Counted from the first letter of the stretch, positions 1 through 9,727 are shown. The stretch is DNA of 55,896 bases from an uncultured Paenibacillus sp. (GCA_927443375.1 CAKMKL010000239.1:1-55896), one strand, 5' to 3'. Notes: generated by a model from the sequence alone, not told the origin. Made by a program: numbers and translations.

Positions 1-558
1 TTCAAGGTTCTTCACGCCCAATTCTTTAGCGAAACAAAAAAGGACAGATTCACTTGAGCGTTTCTCTCAAGTGAATCTGTCCTTCTGGGCTTTTGTCCCT
101 AAGTGGTGTAACACATCGCAGTGTCCGCATCGCTCGGACCAGCCCTTCCTATGCCGCCGCGCGGCATAGAAAACGGAACCCTAGATGCGCTATTTCACTC
201 ATAGTCGGACAATTACGATGGTTATCCGGTAGAAACTTATGGGCCATATTCCCAAGATTATATGAGTTGTTATATGAATAATCCGATTAAAACCTTTGTA
301 TATCTTACACGCTCTGTACACTCCTTACAAGCATAAATTCATGAAAAATTTCAGCATTTAATGACAATTTTTCATGAGATACATCTATTTCTTTCAGAAC
401 CAGCATTCGGACAATAATAAAACAGTAGAATATCGCTGTGAATGCCTAAAAATCATACTAATTAATGGTTAAACCGGCCCATTGCCCTTGTTTGCCCTAT
501 CACCGCTCCTCTATTAAAAGTATAATTAGTAAAACTAGCGACATAAAGGCGGAATAGC
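1..558. other. Intergenic region with hairpins, no convincing gene
   Basis: No open frame here looks like a real protein. A 62-codon frame at 93-281 has an Arg/Ser-rich, low-complexity translation without a good ribosome binding site and is not called. The region holds a strong hairpin at 40-84 and a second perfect 9-bp hairpin at 149-169 (arms CTATGCCGC/GCGGCATAG, 3-nt loop). From about 290 on it is AT-rich; a TATAAT at about 521-526 is a possible -10 element for the kinase gene starting at 559, but no clear -35 was found. Two hairpins in a gene-poor stretch suggest an interspersed repeat or the leftover of a degraded gene. Confidence 0.5.
40..84 (-). terminator. 19-bp perfect hairpin, terminator-like on the minus strand
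   Basis: Arms 40-58 and 66-84 are perfectly complementary over 19 bp with a 7-nt loop. Read on the minus strand the stem is followed by TTTTTTG, which fits an intrinsic terminator. No minus-strand gene lies directly to the right, so it may serve a lost gene or belong to a dispersed repeat. Confidence 0.55.
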
Positions 559-3500
559 ATGAAAATAAAACAACAGATTTGGTTAGCGGCATTCGCTTCT
601 ATACTGCTGATTGGCAGTATGATTACTATATCTATTATCTATCTGGAAGGAGCTCCGCTCTATCTGTCTTTAGGGGCGGGTACAGCAGGTATTTTACTCA
701 GCACTTTCTTCCTGGTCGGCATTCACCGGAGCTTAACCCGCGGCATCGGCAGATTCCTTACCATATCGCAGGATATCGCCCAAGGCACACTTGATTCCTC
801 TGGAAAGGCTGCTGCCGGTAGTGATGAGTTGGGACAGCTGGCCCAGTCCTTTTATACCCTTGGAATTGATCTGCACCACAAAACGGCAGAAGAACGAAGC
901 CTGCGGCTGAAGGCTGAAGAACAGGCCTGGATCAATACCGAGGTGTCGGAAATGGCCCTGATGCTTCAGGGCTCCGTGCATTTGCAGACGGCGGCGCGCA
1001 TCTTCATCGGCCGGCTGGCTTCTGCTGTCGGCGGAAGCTACGGTGCGGTGTACCTAGTGCAGCATAACCAGCTGCAATTCGCGGCCGGCTATGCTTTTGA
1101 TGAAGCCTCCGTGAACCGTGAACCGTTTGGGCTGGGCAGCGGACTGGTTGGTCAATGCGCTGTTGACGGGCAAATGATCGTGATGCACAATCTGCCGGAG
1201 AATTACGTCAGGGTTCACTCCGGACTGGGTGAAGCAGTCCCCTCCACACTGATTCTGCTGCCGGTACTTTATGAGACCGCTGTAGTCGCCGTGGTTGAAC
1301 TAGCCCTGATGAAAGTACTGGCCGACAAGGAGCTGCAACTCATCGAGCGGACCGGCCAGAACATGGGGGTTCTGATCAACACATTGGCCGATGTCGCCCG
1401 CATTGAGGAACTGCTCAGTGAGACTCAAATGCAGAAGGATGAACTTGAGGCGCAGACCGAGGAGCTGCAGGCCCAGACCCAGGAGCTGGAGGCGCAGACA
1501 GAAGAGCTGCTGGCACAAACCGAGGAGCTGCGGGTACAGACCGAGGAATTGGCCACCTCCAACAATAATCTGCAGCAGCAGATGATGCTTACCGAACAGC
1601 AGAAAGCCGAGATCAAAGCCCAGGCGGAAGAGATCTTCATGGCCGCACAATACAAGTCGGAGTTCCTTGCCAACGTCTCGCATGAACTGCGTACACCGCT
1701 GAACAGCCTGCTGATCCTGTCACAGATTCTGGCTGAGAACAAGGAAGGCAATCTCGGTGTAAAACAGCTTGAATACGTGCATACCATCTTCTCGGCCGGC
1801 AAGGATCTGCTGCAGCTGATCGATGAGATTCTCGATCTGGCGAAGCTCGAGGTCGGCAAGATGATGCCTGTGCTGGAGCCCGTCGCACTGCATGATGTCA
1901 GTACTCATCTGTTCCGACGGTTCGAGCAGCAGGCGAAGAAAAAGAATATCCGCTTTGACGTCCATTGTGACAGCAGACTGCCGGAGCATCTGATGACCGA
2001 CGGCCACCGGCTCCAGCAGATCATTAACAATCTGCTGTCAAACGCTGTGAAGTTCACTCCCGAGCAGGGGTCTGTCTCACTGTCCATCCGCCCAAGCAGT
2101 GACGAGGTGATCTTCTCGGTCAGCGACACCGGGATCGGCATTGCTCCGTCCAAGCTGGACAGCATCTTCGAAGCCTTCCAGCAGGCTGACGGCACCACCA
2201 GCCGCAAGTACGGCGGCACGGGCCTGGGCCTCACCATCTGCCGTGAGCTGGCTACCCTGCTCGGAGGAAGAATCGAGGTCGATTCCCTGGAAGGCAAGGG
2301 CAGCACCTTCTCGCTGACCATCCCCGCTGCGCTGCCTGATGAGGATGCCCTTGCGCAGGTAGCCGCCTCCTTCGCAGTTGCGGCCGCTATGGAGAACATA
2401 GACCAGGAACCTGCGGTCAAGGAACAATCTGCTTTCCGCGAGTCCTTTGTACCGGATATTTCAATTTCCAATCCGAAGCTGCTGCAATTCGCTGAAATGG
2501 ACGATGACCGGAATAATCTCGTTAGCGGTGACACTCTGCTTCTGATTATCGAAGAAGATGCCGAGTTCGCGGCGATCCTGCTGCAGCTGGCCCGCAGCAG
2601 AGGCTTCAAGGCGATTGTGGCCTTCCAGGGCGACCAGGGTCTCGCTTTGGCCCATGCCTACAAGCCGGATGCGATCCTGCTCGACCTGCACCTCCCCGTT
2701 CTTGACGGCTGGTCGATCATCAGCCGGCTTAAGAGCCGGCCGGAGCTGCGCCACATTCCGGTGCATGTCATCTCAACCACGGAAGAGAACCAGCAGAGCC
2801 TGGCGATGGGTGCCCTCTCCTTCTGGAAGAAGCCGAGCGACCAGGCTGAGCTGGAGGCCTCCTTCCTGCAGATTGAGACGTATATCCGGCGCCCGGTCAA
2901 AAGCCTGCTGATCGTTGAGGACAACCAACTGCTGCGCAGCAGCCTTGTGGAGTTCATCGCTCATCCCGATGTGCGTATTGTTGCCGTCGGTACCGGGCGG
3001 GAAGCCATGGAGCAGCTGAGCAGTCACCATTTTGACTGCATGGTGCTGGATCTGGGCCTATCCGACATCAGCGGCTTTGATCTGCTCGAGCAGGTCAAGA
3101 CCAACCGCAAGCTGCAAACCCTGCCGGTCATCATCTATACCGGAAAAGACCTCAGCAAGTCTGACGAACAGCGGCTGAAGCATTACGCCGAGAGCATCGT
3201 GATCAAGAATGTGCGGTCGATGGAGCGGCTCTTCGATGAAACCGCGCTGTACCTGCACCGCAAGCATGCTGACCTGCCGCCGGACAAACAGCTGCTGATC
3301 GAGAAGCTGCATAATCCGGAGGCCGCCTTTGCCGGGAAAAGCATTCTGCTCGTGGATGATGATATGCGTAATATTTTTGCGCTCTCGAGTGTGCTTGAGG
3401 GCTATAATATGGAGATCAGCTTTGCCCAGAACGGCCGGGAAGCGCTGGAGCATCTGGAGCAGCATCCGGAAACCCAGCTTGTATTCATGGATATTATGAT

Positions 3501-3702
3501 GCCGGAAATGGACGGATACGAGACGATGAAGCATATCCGCTCAAGACCCGAGTATGACCAGATGGTTATTATAGCCCTGACCGCGCGTGCTTTGGAGGAG
3601 GATCGGATCAAATGTCTGCAGGCCGGTGCCTCCGACTACATCTCCAAGCCGATTAATACCACACAGCTGGTTACTGTGCTCAAGGTATGGTTAATTCAGT
3701 AA
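559..3702 (+). CDS. Hybrid sensor histidine kinase with HAMP, GAF, kinase core and three receivers
   Basis: A 1047-residue membrane-anchored signalling kinase. Two N-terminal helices (about 7-29 and 32-54) are joined by a very short loop, so there is no real extracellular sensor. A HAMP-like linker (about 55-105) and a GAF-like domain (about 130-275) follow, then a coiled coil (about 285-360) built from near-perfect QTEEL heptads. The HisKA box contains SHELRTP with phospho-acceptor H375; the ATPase has the N box near 490-499, DTGIGIAP at 523-530 and GGTGLGL at 552-558. Three receivers follow with acceptors D709, D831 and D978. Receiver 3 has the fullest motif set (DDD, MD, K1030). The input is probably cytosolic, through GAF. 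The start is the ATG after AAAGGCGGA. The next gene follows within 55 nt, suggesting co-transcription and a phosphorelay. The ligand is unknown. Confidence 0.93.
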   Translation: MKIKQQIWLAAFASILLIGSMITISIIYLEGAPLYLSLGAGTAGILLSTFFLVGIHRSLTRGIGRFLTISQDIAQGTLDSSGKAAAGSDELGQLAQSFYTLGIDLHHKTAEERSLRLKAEEQAWINTEVSEMALMLQGSVHLQTAARIFIGRLASAVGGSYGAVYLVQHNQLQFAAGYAFDEASVNREPFGLGSGLVGQCAVDGQMIVMHNLPENYVRVHSGLGEAVPSTLILLPVLYETAVVAVVELALMKVLADKELQLIERTGQNMGVLINTLADVARIEELLSETQMQKDELEAQTEELQAQTQELEAQTEELLAQTEELRVQTEELATSNNNLQQQMMLTEQQKAEIKAQAEEIFMAAQYKSEFLANVSHELRTPLNSLLILSQILAENKEGNLGVKQLEYVHTIFSAGKDLLQLIDEILDLAKLEVGKMMPVLEPVALHDVSTHLFRRFEQQAKKKNIRFDVHCDSRLPEHLMTDGHRLQQIINNLLSNAVKFTPEQGSVSLSIRPSSDEVIFSVSDTGIGIAPSKLDSIFEAFQQADGTTSRKYGGTGLGLTICRELATLLGGRIEVDSLEGKGSTFSLTIPAALPDEDALAQVAASFAVAAAMENIDQEPAVKEQSAFRESFVPDISISNPKLLQFAEMDDDRNNLVSGDTLLLIIEEDAEFAAILLQLARSRGFKAIVAFQGDQGLALAHAYKPDAILLDLHLPVLDGWSIISRLKSRPELRHIPVHVISTTEENQQSLAMGALSFWKKPSDQAELEASFLQIETYIRRPVKSLLIVEDNQLLRSSLVEFIAHPDVRIVAVGTGREAMEQLSSHHFDCMVLDLGLSDISGFDLLEQVKTNRKLQTLPVIIYTGKDLSKSDEQRLKHYAESIVIKNVRSMERLFDETALYLHRKHADLPPDKQLLIEKLHNPEAAFAGKSILLVDDDMRNIFALSSVLEGYNMEISFAQNGREALEHLEQHPETQLVFMDIMMPEMDGYETMKHIRSRPEYDQMVIIALTARALEEDRIKCLQAGASDYISKPINTTQLVTVLKVWLIQ

Positions 3703-3756
3703 TTGCCGGAGCAAAGCAACGGACCTACAGATAATTTTGATTCGGTGGGAGGAACT

Positions 3757-4932
3757 ATGGAATATCCTGTTAATATTTTACTTGTAGACGACCGGCCGGA
3801 TGAATTTCTCTCCATTCAGGCCCTGCTCGCTGACACACCCTATCAGCTGATTAGCGCAACCTCCGGGATGGATGCCCTGAAATGCCTGCTGGAGCACGAA
3901 TTTGCGCTGATCATTATGGATGTGCTGATGCCGGACATGGATGGCTTCGAAACGGCCAAACGGATAAAAATGCGCAAGAAATCGCGGGATATCCCGATTA
4001 TTTTTTTAACTGCACTTACCTCTGAGCTGGAGAACTATATGATGGCCTATTCAGCCGGGGCTATTGATTTTCTGACGAAGCCCTTCCATCCCCTTGTCCT
4101 GAAAAGCAAGATCGACGGCTTCGTCCGCCTGTACCAGACCCGCAAGGAGCTGCAGATTAAATCGCAGGAGCTGGAATCGGCTAATATCGTGCTCACGGAA
4201 CTGAAGGAGACGGCTGAGGTTGCCCTACGGATCAAAAGCGGCTTTCTCGCCATGATGAGCCATGAAATCCGCACCCCGCTCAATGGCATTATCGCCATGT
4301 CGGATGTGCTGAGAACCTCGGAGCTGACGCCGGATGATCTGGAGATGGCTGAGATTATCCATACCAGCGGTCATGCGCTGCTGTCTGTCATCAACCACAT
4401 TCTCGATTTCACGAAGATTGAATCCGGCACAATGGAGCTGGACTATGAGCTGTTCAACTTCCGCTCCTGCCTCAAGGAAACGATCGACCTGTTCAGAGCG
4501 CTGGCTATGGAACGCGGTCTGCAGCTGGAAATGTTCATTGACCCGAATATTCCCGACCTGCTGGTCGGTGACCCCAACCGGCTTAGACAGGTACTCAACA
4601 ATCTGATCGGTAACGCCATTAAATTCACTTCCAGCGGAAGTGTGAAGGTCCATGCGGGCCTCAGACAGGTGCTGGATGGCGTGCTGCAGCTGGAATTCGT
4701 CATTGAGGACACAGGCATTGGGATTCCCGCTGACAAAATGAAATATCTGTTCCAGCCTTTCACCCAGATCGGCGCGACCATTGACCGCAAGTTCAAAGGG
4801 ACGGGCCTTGGCCTCTCCATCTGCAAAATGCTGGTGGAGCTGATGGGCGGCACCATCTATGCCCGGCCGGATATGGAGCAGGGCGCGGCGTTTGTCTTCA
4901 CAATTCAGGTCACCGAAGGCAGCCCGGATTAA
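3757..4932 (+). CDS. Soluble receiver-histidine kinase hybrid
   Basis: A 391-residue cytosolic protein with an N-terminal receiver (about 5-120; DD at 11-12, acceptor D55, K108), a short coiled coil (about 125-160), a HisKA box with SHEIRTP (H169), and a HATPase domain (N box 281-290, DTGIGIP around 318-324, GTGLGL around 348-353). I chose ATG 3757, which sits 3 nt after GGGAGGA; an in-frame TTG at 3703 directly after the previous stop lacks a ribosome binding site. It has no membrane segment. The receiver probably takes phosphate from the upstream kinase or tunes this kinase. No DNA-binding output is present, so the final effector lies elsewhere. Confidence 0.9.
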   Translation: MEYPVNILLVDDRPDEFLSIQALLADTPYQLISATSGMDALKCLLEHEFALIIMDVLMPDMDGFETAKRIKMRKKSRDIPIIFLTALTSELENYMMAYSAGAIDFLTKPFHPLVLKSKIDGFVRLYQTRKELQIKSQELESANIVLTELKETAEVALRIKSGFLAMMSHEIRTPLNGIIAMSDVLRTSELTPDDLEMAEIIHTSGHALLSVINHILDFTKIESGTMELDYELFNFRSCLKETIDLFRALAMERGLQLEMFIDPNIPDLLVGDPNRLRQVLNNLIGNAIKFTSSGSVKVHAGLRQVLDGVLQLEFVIEDTGIGIPADKMKYLFQPFTQIGATIDRKFKGTGLGLSICKMLVELMGGTIYARPDMEQGAAFVFTIQVTEGSPD

Positions 4933-4954
4933 GATCTGCTGCTCCAAAAAACAT

Positions 4955-4994
4955 AAAACCGCAAGTCTCCTGGATATGGAGCGCTTGCGGTTTT
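4955..4994. terminator. Bidirectional intrinsic terminator
   Basis: Arms AAAACCGCAAG (4955-4965) and CTTGCGGTTTT (4984-4994) give an 11-bp stem. A T-run follows on the plus strand (to 4995) and another on the minus strand (rc of 4946-4951). It closes the kinase pair on the plus strand and the SLH remnant on the minus strand. Confidence 0.85.
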
Positions 4995-5038
4995 TGTATG
5001 TGGATCCGGCTTCTGCCGGCAGGAGAGACGGCCGGAGC

Positions 5039-5269
5039 TTATTCGCCGGTCATTCGCGCCGGAGCAGGGTGCGCAGCAATGTACTCCAGCGCGTTATAGA
5101 TCATTTCCGCAGCTTCCGCACGGGTAATATCAGCGGACGGATGGAACATGCCGCTGCTGTCCAGAGCGGCAATGCCCAGCACCAGCGCCAGCTGAACAGA
5201 ACCGTCCGAGCCGCCCGTAAACTCCGTGCTGTCGGCGATATCTACCGGCATAATTTTAGGTATGGTCAA
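5039..5269 (-). pseudogene. Remnant of an SLH-domain surface protein
   Basis: The translation contains one recognisable S-layer homology repeat: ALVLGIAALDSSG, then FHPSADITRAEAAEMIYNAL, the conserved G-x-FxPx-ITRAE pattern that anchors proteins to pyruvylated wall polymer. Only the last repeat of what is normally a three-repeat domain remains. The frame stays open upstream of the TTG at 5269 into the neighbouring AraC gene but has no good start or ribosome binding site. I read it as the 3' end of a surface protein whose body was deleted. A short translated product cannot be excluded. Confidence 0.5.
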
Positions 5270-5307
5270 TCGCTGGGAAATGGGGTTTGATAATAATAAG
5301 ATAAGAT

Positions 5308-6165
5308 TTAGACTACCTGAGTTGACAAATGCAGTTCGCGGTATTTGGCCGGTGTAATTCCTTCCTTCTTCCGGAACGTCGCGACAAAATGACTGACATC
5401 ATTGAAGCCGGCAAGTAATGACACTTCCTTGAGTGCCATATCTGGATTCGTAATCATAATCTTCTTTGCCTGCCGAATTCGCAGCTGAATGAGGAATGAA
5501 TACGGACTCATACCAAATGCATCACGAAACAGCTCATTTAAATAAGAAACGCTTATCTGTGCCTGCTCCACAATTTCCGGAAGTCCAACGTTAGCCGAGC
5601 AATTATTCTCCATCCACTGCACAACCGGACGCAGCTTATCGTAATATTGCGACAGTGAAGGCTGATCATTACGCATCCCGTATTTTCTCAGCAGCATCAG
5701 AAAATGATAAAGCTCCGTCGATGACTCTAGTCCCGAGAACTCCTCATCCCGGTCTGCCTTATAAAACATTTCCCCAATTACATCTGCGAATGATACCTGA
5801 TCTGCCTCCTCAGTATAGATCGCAGATACATTCATGTTAAGCGCATCTAATATCGCTGATGCAGCCGTGCCTCCAAAAGTAATATAGATCGTAGACCAAC
5901 GGTCCGAATCTGACAATGGATGATATGCATGCGGCGTAAAGGGGGTAAGCAAAACGCCTTTCCCGGCTGTAAGCGCGAAGTACTTTCCGTCCATTTCAAA
6001 GCTGCCTTCTCCGCTTAGGGTATACAACCAGTGGTAATACGGATAACCATCCGGCCTGACAAACATAAGCTCCCATGCGCTATATCCAATGGTCTCAATA
6101 AACAAAGGGAGCGACCGTTCTATAGAATTGAATACACACCGTATGTTCTCATCGTCCCATTTCAA
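5308..6165 (-). CDS. AraC-family transcriptional regulator
   Basis: A 285-residue regulator with an N-terminal cupin-like sensing half (about 20-150, with GYPYYHWLYTLSGEGSF and a TPFTPHAYHP histidine motif) and a C-terminal double HTH. The second HTH carries the family signature (SLLAGFNDVSHFVATFRKKEGITPAKYR, about 248-276). AraC proteins of this architecture usually activate sugar-uptake operons in response to a cytosolic sugar. It lies just downstream of the galactan operon on the same strand, separated by a terminator, so it has its own promoter in 6166-6262. Control of that operon is inferred from position only. Confidence 0.88.
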   Translation of the reverse strand: MKWDDENIRCVFNSIERSLPLFIETIGYSAWELMFVRPDGYPYYHWLYTLSGEGSFEMDGKYFALTAGKGVLLTPFTPHAYHPLSDSDRWSTIYITFGGTAASAILDALNMNVSAIYTEEADQVSFADVIGEMFYKADRDEEFSGLESSTELYHFLMLLRKYGMRNDQPSLSQYYDKLRPVVQWMENNCSANVGLPEIVEQAQISVSYLNELFRDAFGMSPYSFLIQLRIRQAKKIMITNPDMALKEVSLLAGFNDVSHFVATFRKKEGITPAKYRELHLSTQVV

Positions 6166-6261
6166 CTATGATCCCACCTAGCTGCTATTGAATTCAAAAT
6201 ACACTTTATTGTATTACAGCATTGAATTACTTTTCTGTAAACTGGAAGTTAGAGAAGATAT

Positions 6262-6310
6262 TGAAAAAAGAGCACTTTTCTTGCCTTATGGTAAGTAAAA
6301 TGCTCTTTTT
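6262..6310. terminator. Bidirectional terminator between galactanase and AraC gene
   Basis: AAAAAGAGCA and TGCTCTTTTT arms (about 6265-6274 and 6301-6310), extended by TTTT/AAAA after a one-base bulge, form a long stem with flanking A/T tracts on both sides. It ends the galactan operon on the minus strand. Confidence 0.75.
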
Positions 6311-6330
6311 CCCAATAACGATACTATAGA

Positions 6331-7714
6331 TTAGTACGATTTATAGAACTTAACATTATCTACGTTAATCCAGTTATTCGCGTTAGCGTCTGAATAGATG
6401 CCAATCTCCGCCTTCCCGTTCGTCACCTGGATATTGTCAATTCTAACCTTCGTCCATGAGGTTGTGCTGACCGGCAAAGCCGTCTGCTTCTCGGTTCCTC
6501 CATAGTTCTTGGCATAGATATAGGCTGAATTTTGTCCGCCGCTGTTCAATACCCAAGCCGTTAACGAGTAGGTCCCATTTGCAAGACCTGTCTTCACCTG
6601 ATAAGTGGAAGCTTTGTACGCTGCTGATTTAAAGAGCGTCAGCTTATAGTCGCCAGCAACGCCGGGCTGTTCAGTCTTAATGGCGCTCAGATTAGCCGTT
6701 GTATTTGCCCATACTCCCCAGCCAGTAGGTGTACTCGTGTAGCCGTTCGCATCAAAGCTGCCGTTCGTCAACAGGTTCGTTGGTGTAGCTTCGCTGAACA
6801 CAGACAGCGACGACAAAGCGTTCCCGGTGAAATCAAACAGCGTCTGGTTGTCCCACGGATTGGATAACAATCCCGTATCATTGTTATACAGAGCGCCCGC
6901 TTCCGTTCCCCAGTTTGCGCCTTCTACCGGAAGCCATTCCGGTTCCCACCAGAAGATTCCCCGGCCGTGACCGTTCGGCACATCCTGCACAATTTCTTTT
7001 AAATCCCGCATATACGCAACTTGTCCTGCAGGAGATGCCGAATAGCCGCCCACACTTTCCTCTGTTGTATAAAATACATTGCCAAGGCCGTCGCCGTCGT
7101 CAAGCGTAAACCCGTAAGCGGTCTCAACGATCATGACATCCTTGTTGTACCGTTTGCTGATATTGTTCAGGTTGTACGATAACTCGCCCATGGTGCCGTG
7201 CCAGAACGGGTAATAGGACAAGCCGATAATATCAAATTGGACGCCTTGCGCTACAATGTTGTCAAACCACCATGTATACAAACTGTTGTCACCGCCATGA
7301 TCCAAATGCAACACGATCTCATTTAGTCTGATTGCCCGGATCTGCCCAATGATCACTGAGTTGAAAATCAAGAAACACGCCCATGCCCTTCGCTTTCGCC
7401 CGTTTAGCCAAGGCAATGGTCGTTGCAAGGTCGTTCGTACCCCCGCCGTAAGCATTGCCTTGGCTGTCATACGGATCGACCCAGAGCCGAAGCCGGACAT
7501 AGTTCATCCCATCTGCGCTCAAGATCTGCAGAGCATCCTTCTGCACGCCGCCTTTATAGAACTTTCCGCCCTTCTGCTCCACCTCATTCAGCATCGATAC
7601 ATCCCCGCCCATGATGAACGTACCGGCAGCCTCTACCTTTTTACTGCCGATGTTTGGCAGAATAAGCGTGATGGCACATGCCAGCGATAAACTAACCTTT
7701 ACCCATTTCCTCAC
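6331..7714 (-). pseudogene. ganB: Secreted GH53 endo-beta-1,4-galactanase, disrupted by an internal deletion
   Basis: The 5' part encodes a signal peptide (hydrophobic stretch then VEAAG) and the start of the GH53 barrel, ending SDHWADPGNQTK-stop at about 7319. From about 7330 a different frame resumes at IVLHLDHGGDN and runs through the barrel (nucleophile in VMIVETAYG) to a C-terminal jelly-roll domain of about 150 residues that looks like a galactan-binding module (CBM61-like, tentative). Compared with the intact paralogue next door, about 97 codons between these points are missing, including the QIGNE segment with the acid/base glutamate, and the frame is shifted. The enzyme cannot be active as read. 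The GTG start at 7714 lies 8 nt after AAGGAG, inside the 3' end of the preceding gene, so translation was coupled. Confidence 0.88.
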
Positions 7715-7716
7715 GG

Positions 7717-8865
7717 TCAACACTCCTTCTCAGATTTAAATTGATGAAACACATCTATTGAATCGAGAGCCTTTCCCTGGAAGTCAAACCATGCTTGATT
7801 GGCCCAGTGATTCCCCATTGAAGCAACATCGTTGCCGTACTTCATCCCTTCAGGGCTTGCCCAGGTTGTCCCCTCCACCGGCAGCCAGGCCGGCTCCCAG
7901 TACACAATGCCAAGCCCTTTTCCGCCAGGCACCTGATCGACCGTCTGCATTAAGTCATTTAGAAACTGTGCTTGTCCTTCTACAGTAGGCGGATAACCAG
8001 CATTCTTAGCCAGTTCTTCCGTGAAAATATCCGCGCCCGTCGGGCTCTCAGCCGTATGTCCATAGGCCGTTTCAATGATAAGCACATCCTTGTTATACCG
8101 GGCGCTAATATCTTCAAGATTGAAGCGCAGCTCTGCCAGACTTCCGTGCCAGATCGGGTAATAGGATAGGCCAATAATGTCATAATCTACGCCGCGCTCC
8201 GCCATTTCATCAAACCAGGTACGGTAAAGCACGTTTGCGCCGCCGGCATCGAGATGCAATATAACTCTCATAGGACCAGATTCTCTGGCCGCCCGGATGC
8301 CTGCGTTCAATAAACGTACCAGCCGGTCAAAAGAGGCCTTCCACTCGGCCGCCTCCAACTCTTCGAATTTCTTCTGCTCGAACAAATACTTCGGTGTTCT
8401 GCCGTCCGGCCACAGCATGCCGTTTGTTGTCTCATTACCAATCTGAATGAGCTCAGGAAGTACGTCACAGGCTCCGCATACATCCAATACTTCTCTGGTA
8501 TAGTTGTATACTTTCTCCTCCAGCTGCTCGAAGGATAACTCCTGCCAGTTCTTAGGTTTAGACTGCTTTTTCGGGTCAGCCCAGAAGTCGCTGTAATGAA
8601 TATTCAGCATGAACTGCAAGCCTTGCTCTTTGGCTCTTCTCGCCAGTTCGATGGTCGTTTCCAGATCATTCGTACCGCCCATATAAGGGCAGCCTTCCTC
8701 ATCATAAGGGTTCACCCACAAGCGAAGCCGAACAACATTCAGACCCTTGATCTGCATAATCTCAAACAAATCCTTCTTCTGATTCCCCAGAAAGAACGCT
8801 CCTCCGAGCTCCTCTACCTCTTTCAGCATGGAAACGTCTGCACCTTTAATAAAAGTTGGTTTCAT
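7717..8865 (-). CDS. Cytosolic GH53 beta-1,4-galactanase
   Basis: A 382-residue glycoside hydrolase of family 53, which cleaves beta-1,4-galactan chains (arabinogalactan I, pectin side chains). The GADVSMLKEVEELGG start, RLRLWVNPYDE, acid/base E145 in QIGNET and nucleophile E265 in VLIIETAYG are all present. It starts at the barrel with no signal peptide, so it should act inside the cell on oligosaccharides imported by the adjoining ABC transporter. It is the fourth gene of a minus-strand operon, 15 nt after the GanQ-like permease. Its intact active site shows what the secreted copy has lost. Confidence 0.93.
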   Translation of the reverse strand: MKPTFIKGADVSMLKEVEELGGAFFLGNQKKDLFEIMQIKGLNVVRLRLWVNPYDEEGCPYMGGTNDLETTIELARRAKEQGLQFMLNIHYSDFWADPKKQSKPKNWQELSFEQLEEKVYNYTREVLDVCGACDVLPELIQIGNETTNGMLWPDGRTPKYLFEQKKFEELEAAEWKASFDRLVRLLNAGIRAARESGPMRVILHLDAGGANVLYRTWFDEMAERGVDYDIIGLSYYPIWHGSLAELRFNLEDISARYNKDVLIIETAYGHTAESPTGADIFTEELAKNAGYPPTVEGQAQFLNDLMQTVDQVPGGKGLGIVYWEPAWLPVEGTTWASPEGMKYGNDVASMGNHWANQAWFDFQGKALDSIDVFHQFKSEKEC

Positions 8866-8880
8866 CTGTATCTATCCTTC

Positions 8881-9726
8881 CTATCCTTTGTCTCCGCCAG
8901 CCGTCAGGCCATTGATCAAATATTTCTGCAATACGATATACATAATGGCAATCGGGATAGCAACGATTACTGAGCCAGCCGCAAATAAGGTGAATTCATT
9001 TTTCGTCTGATCGCTGATCATCGAATAGAGCCCAATGGCAACGGTCTTCTTCTCTTCACTGGAGATAAGCAGCCTCGGTAATATAAAGTCCATCCATGGA
9101 GCGGCAAATTGCAATACAGCTACAAAAGTCAGCATCGGCGATGCCAGCGGCATAATAATGCGAATAAAAATTTGCGTACGTGATGCCCCGTCGATCAACG
9201 CTGCTTCGTCAAAGCTCAGCGAAATGTTATCAATATATCCTTTCAGCAGCCAGATGTTATACGGCAGCTGTGCTGCGACGCCTACAATAGCCAGCCCCGT
9301 CAGACTATCGAGCAGACCAAAGTTCAGGAACAGCATGTATACGGCTATGGCGGTCAGGAATGCCGGGAACATTTGCAGGATGAGCATCGTCAAGAGACTC
9401 GTCTTCTTCCCCTTAAACTTGAACCGTGAGAAGGCATAGGCGCCTAAGGTCGATAGCAAAACCCCAAACACCATATTGGCTGCCGCTACTTTGAGCGTGT
9501 TCACATACCAAATTGGAAAGTCCGTGTTCCGGAAGAGATCAATATAATTGTTCAACGTCGTATGAGCCGGTATAGGCGAAGCATTGGCAAGCCCCTTCGA
9601 ACTGCCAAAGGAAGAGCCTACAATCCAGATCAGGGGATAAATGATGATAACGGCTACTATGATGAGTTCGATGTAGATCAGTGTAGTTTTCAATATCGTC
9701 GCGAGGCTTGTGCGTTTAGGTCTCAT
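8881..9726 (-). CDS. ganQ: Galactan-oligosaccharide ABC permease, MalG/GanQ type
   Basis: A 281-residue inner-membrane permease with six predicted helices. It carries the EAA loop that contacts the ATPase (DEAALIDGASRTQIFIRIIMPLASP, about 177-201), typical of the MalG class. It follows the GanP-like gene by 1 nt and precedes galactanase. With the binding lipoprotein it would import galacto-oligosaccharides. No ATPase gene is in the cluster, as usual for systems that share an MsmX-type ATPase. The gene looks full length. Confidence 0.9.
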   Translation of the reverse strand: MRPKRTSLATILKTTLIYIELIIVAVIIIYPLIWIVGSSFGSSKGLANASPIPAHTTLNNYIDLFRNTDFPIWYVNTLKVAAANMVFGVLLSTLGAYAFSRFKFKGKKTSLLTMLILQMFPAFLTAIAVYMLFLNFGLLDSLTGLAIVGVAAQLPYNIWLLKGYIDNISLSFDEAALIDGASRTQIFIRIIMPLASPMLTFVAVLQFAAPWMDFILPRLLISSEEKKTVAIGLYSMISDQTKNEFTLFAAGSVIVAIPIAIMYIVLQKYLINGLTAGGDKG

Positions 9727-9727
9727 C

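Noticed and set aside
93..281. 62-codon plus-strand frame
   Set aside because: Arg/Ser-rich translation without motif, no ribosome binding site, overlaps a hairpin region.
1391..1859. Cys/Ser-rich minus-strand and Arg-rich plus-strand frames inside the first kinase
   Set aside because: Out-of-frame readings of the QTEEL coiled-coil repeat.
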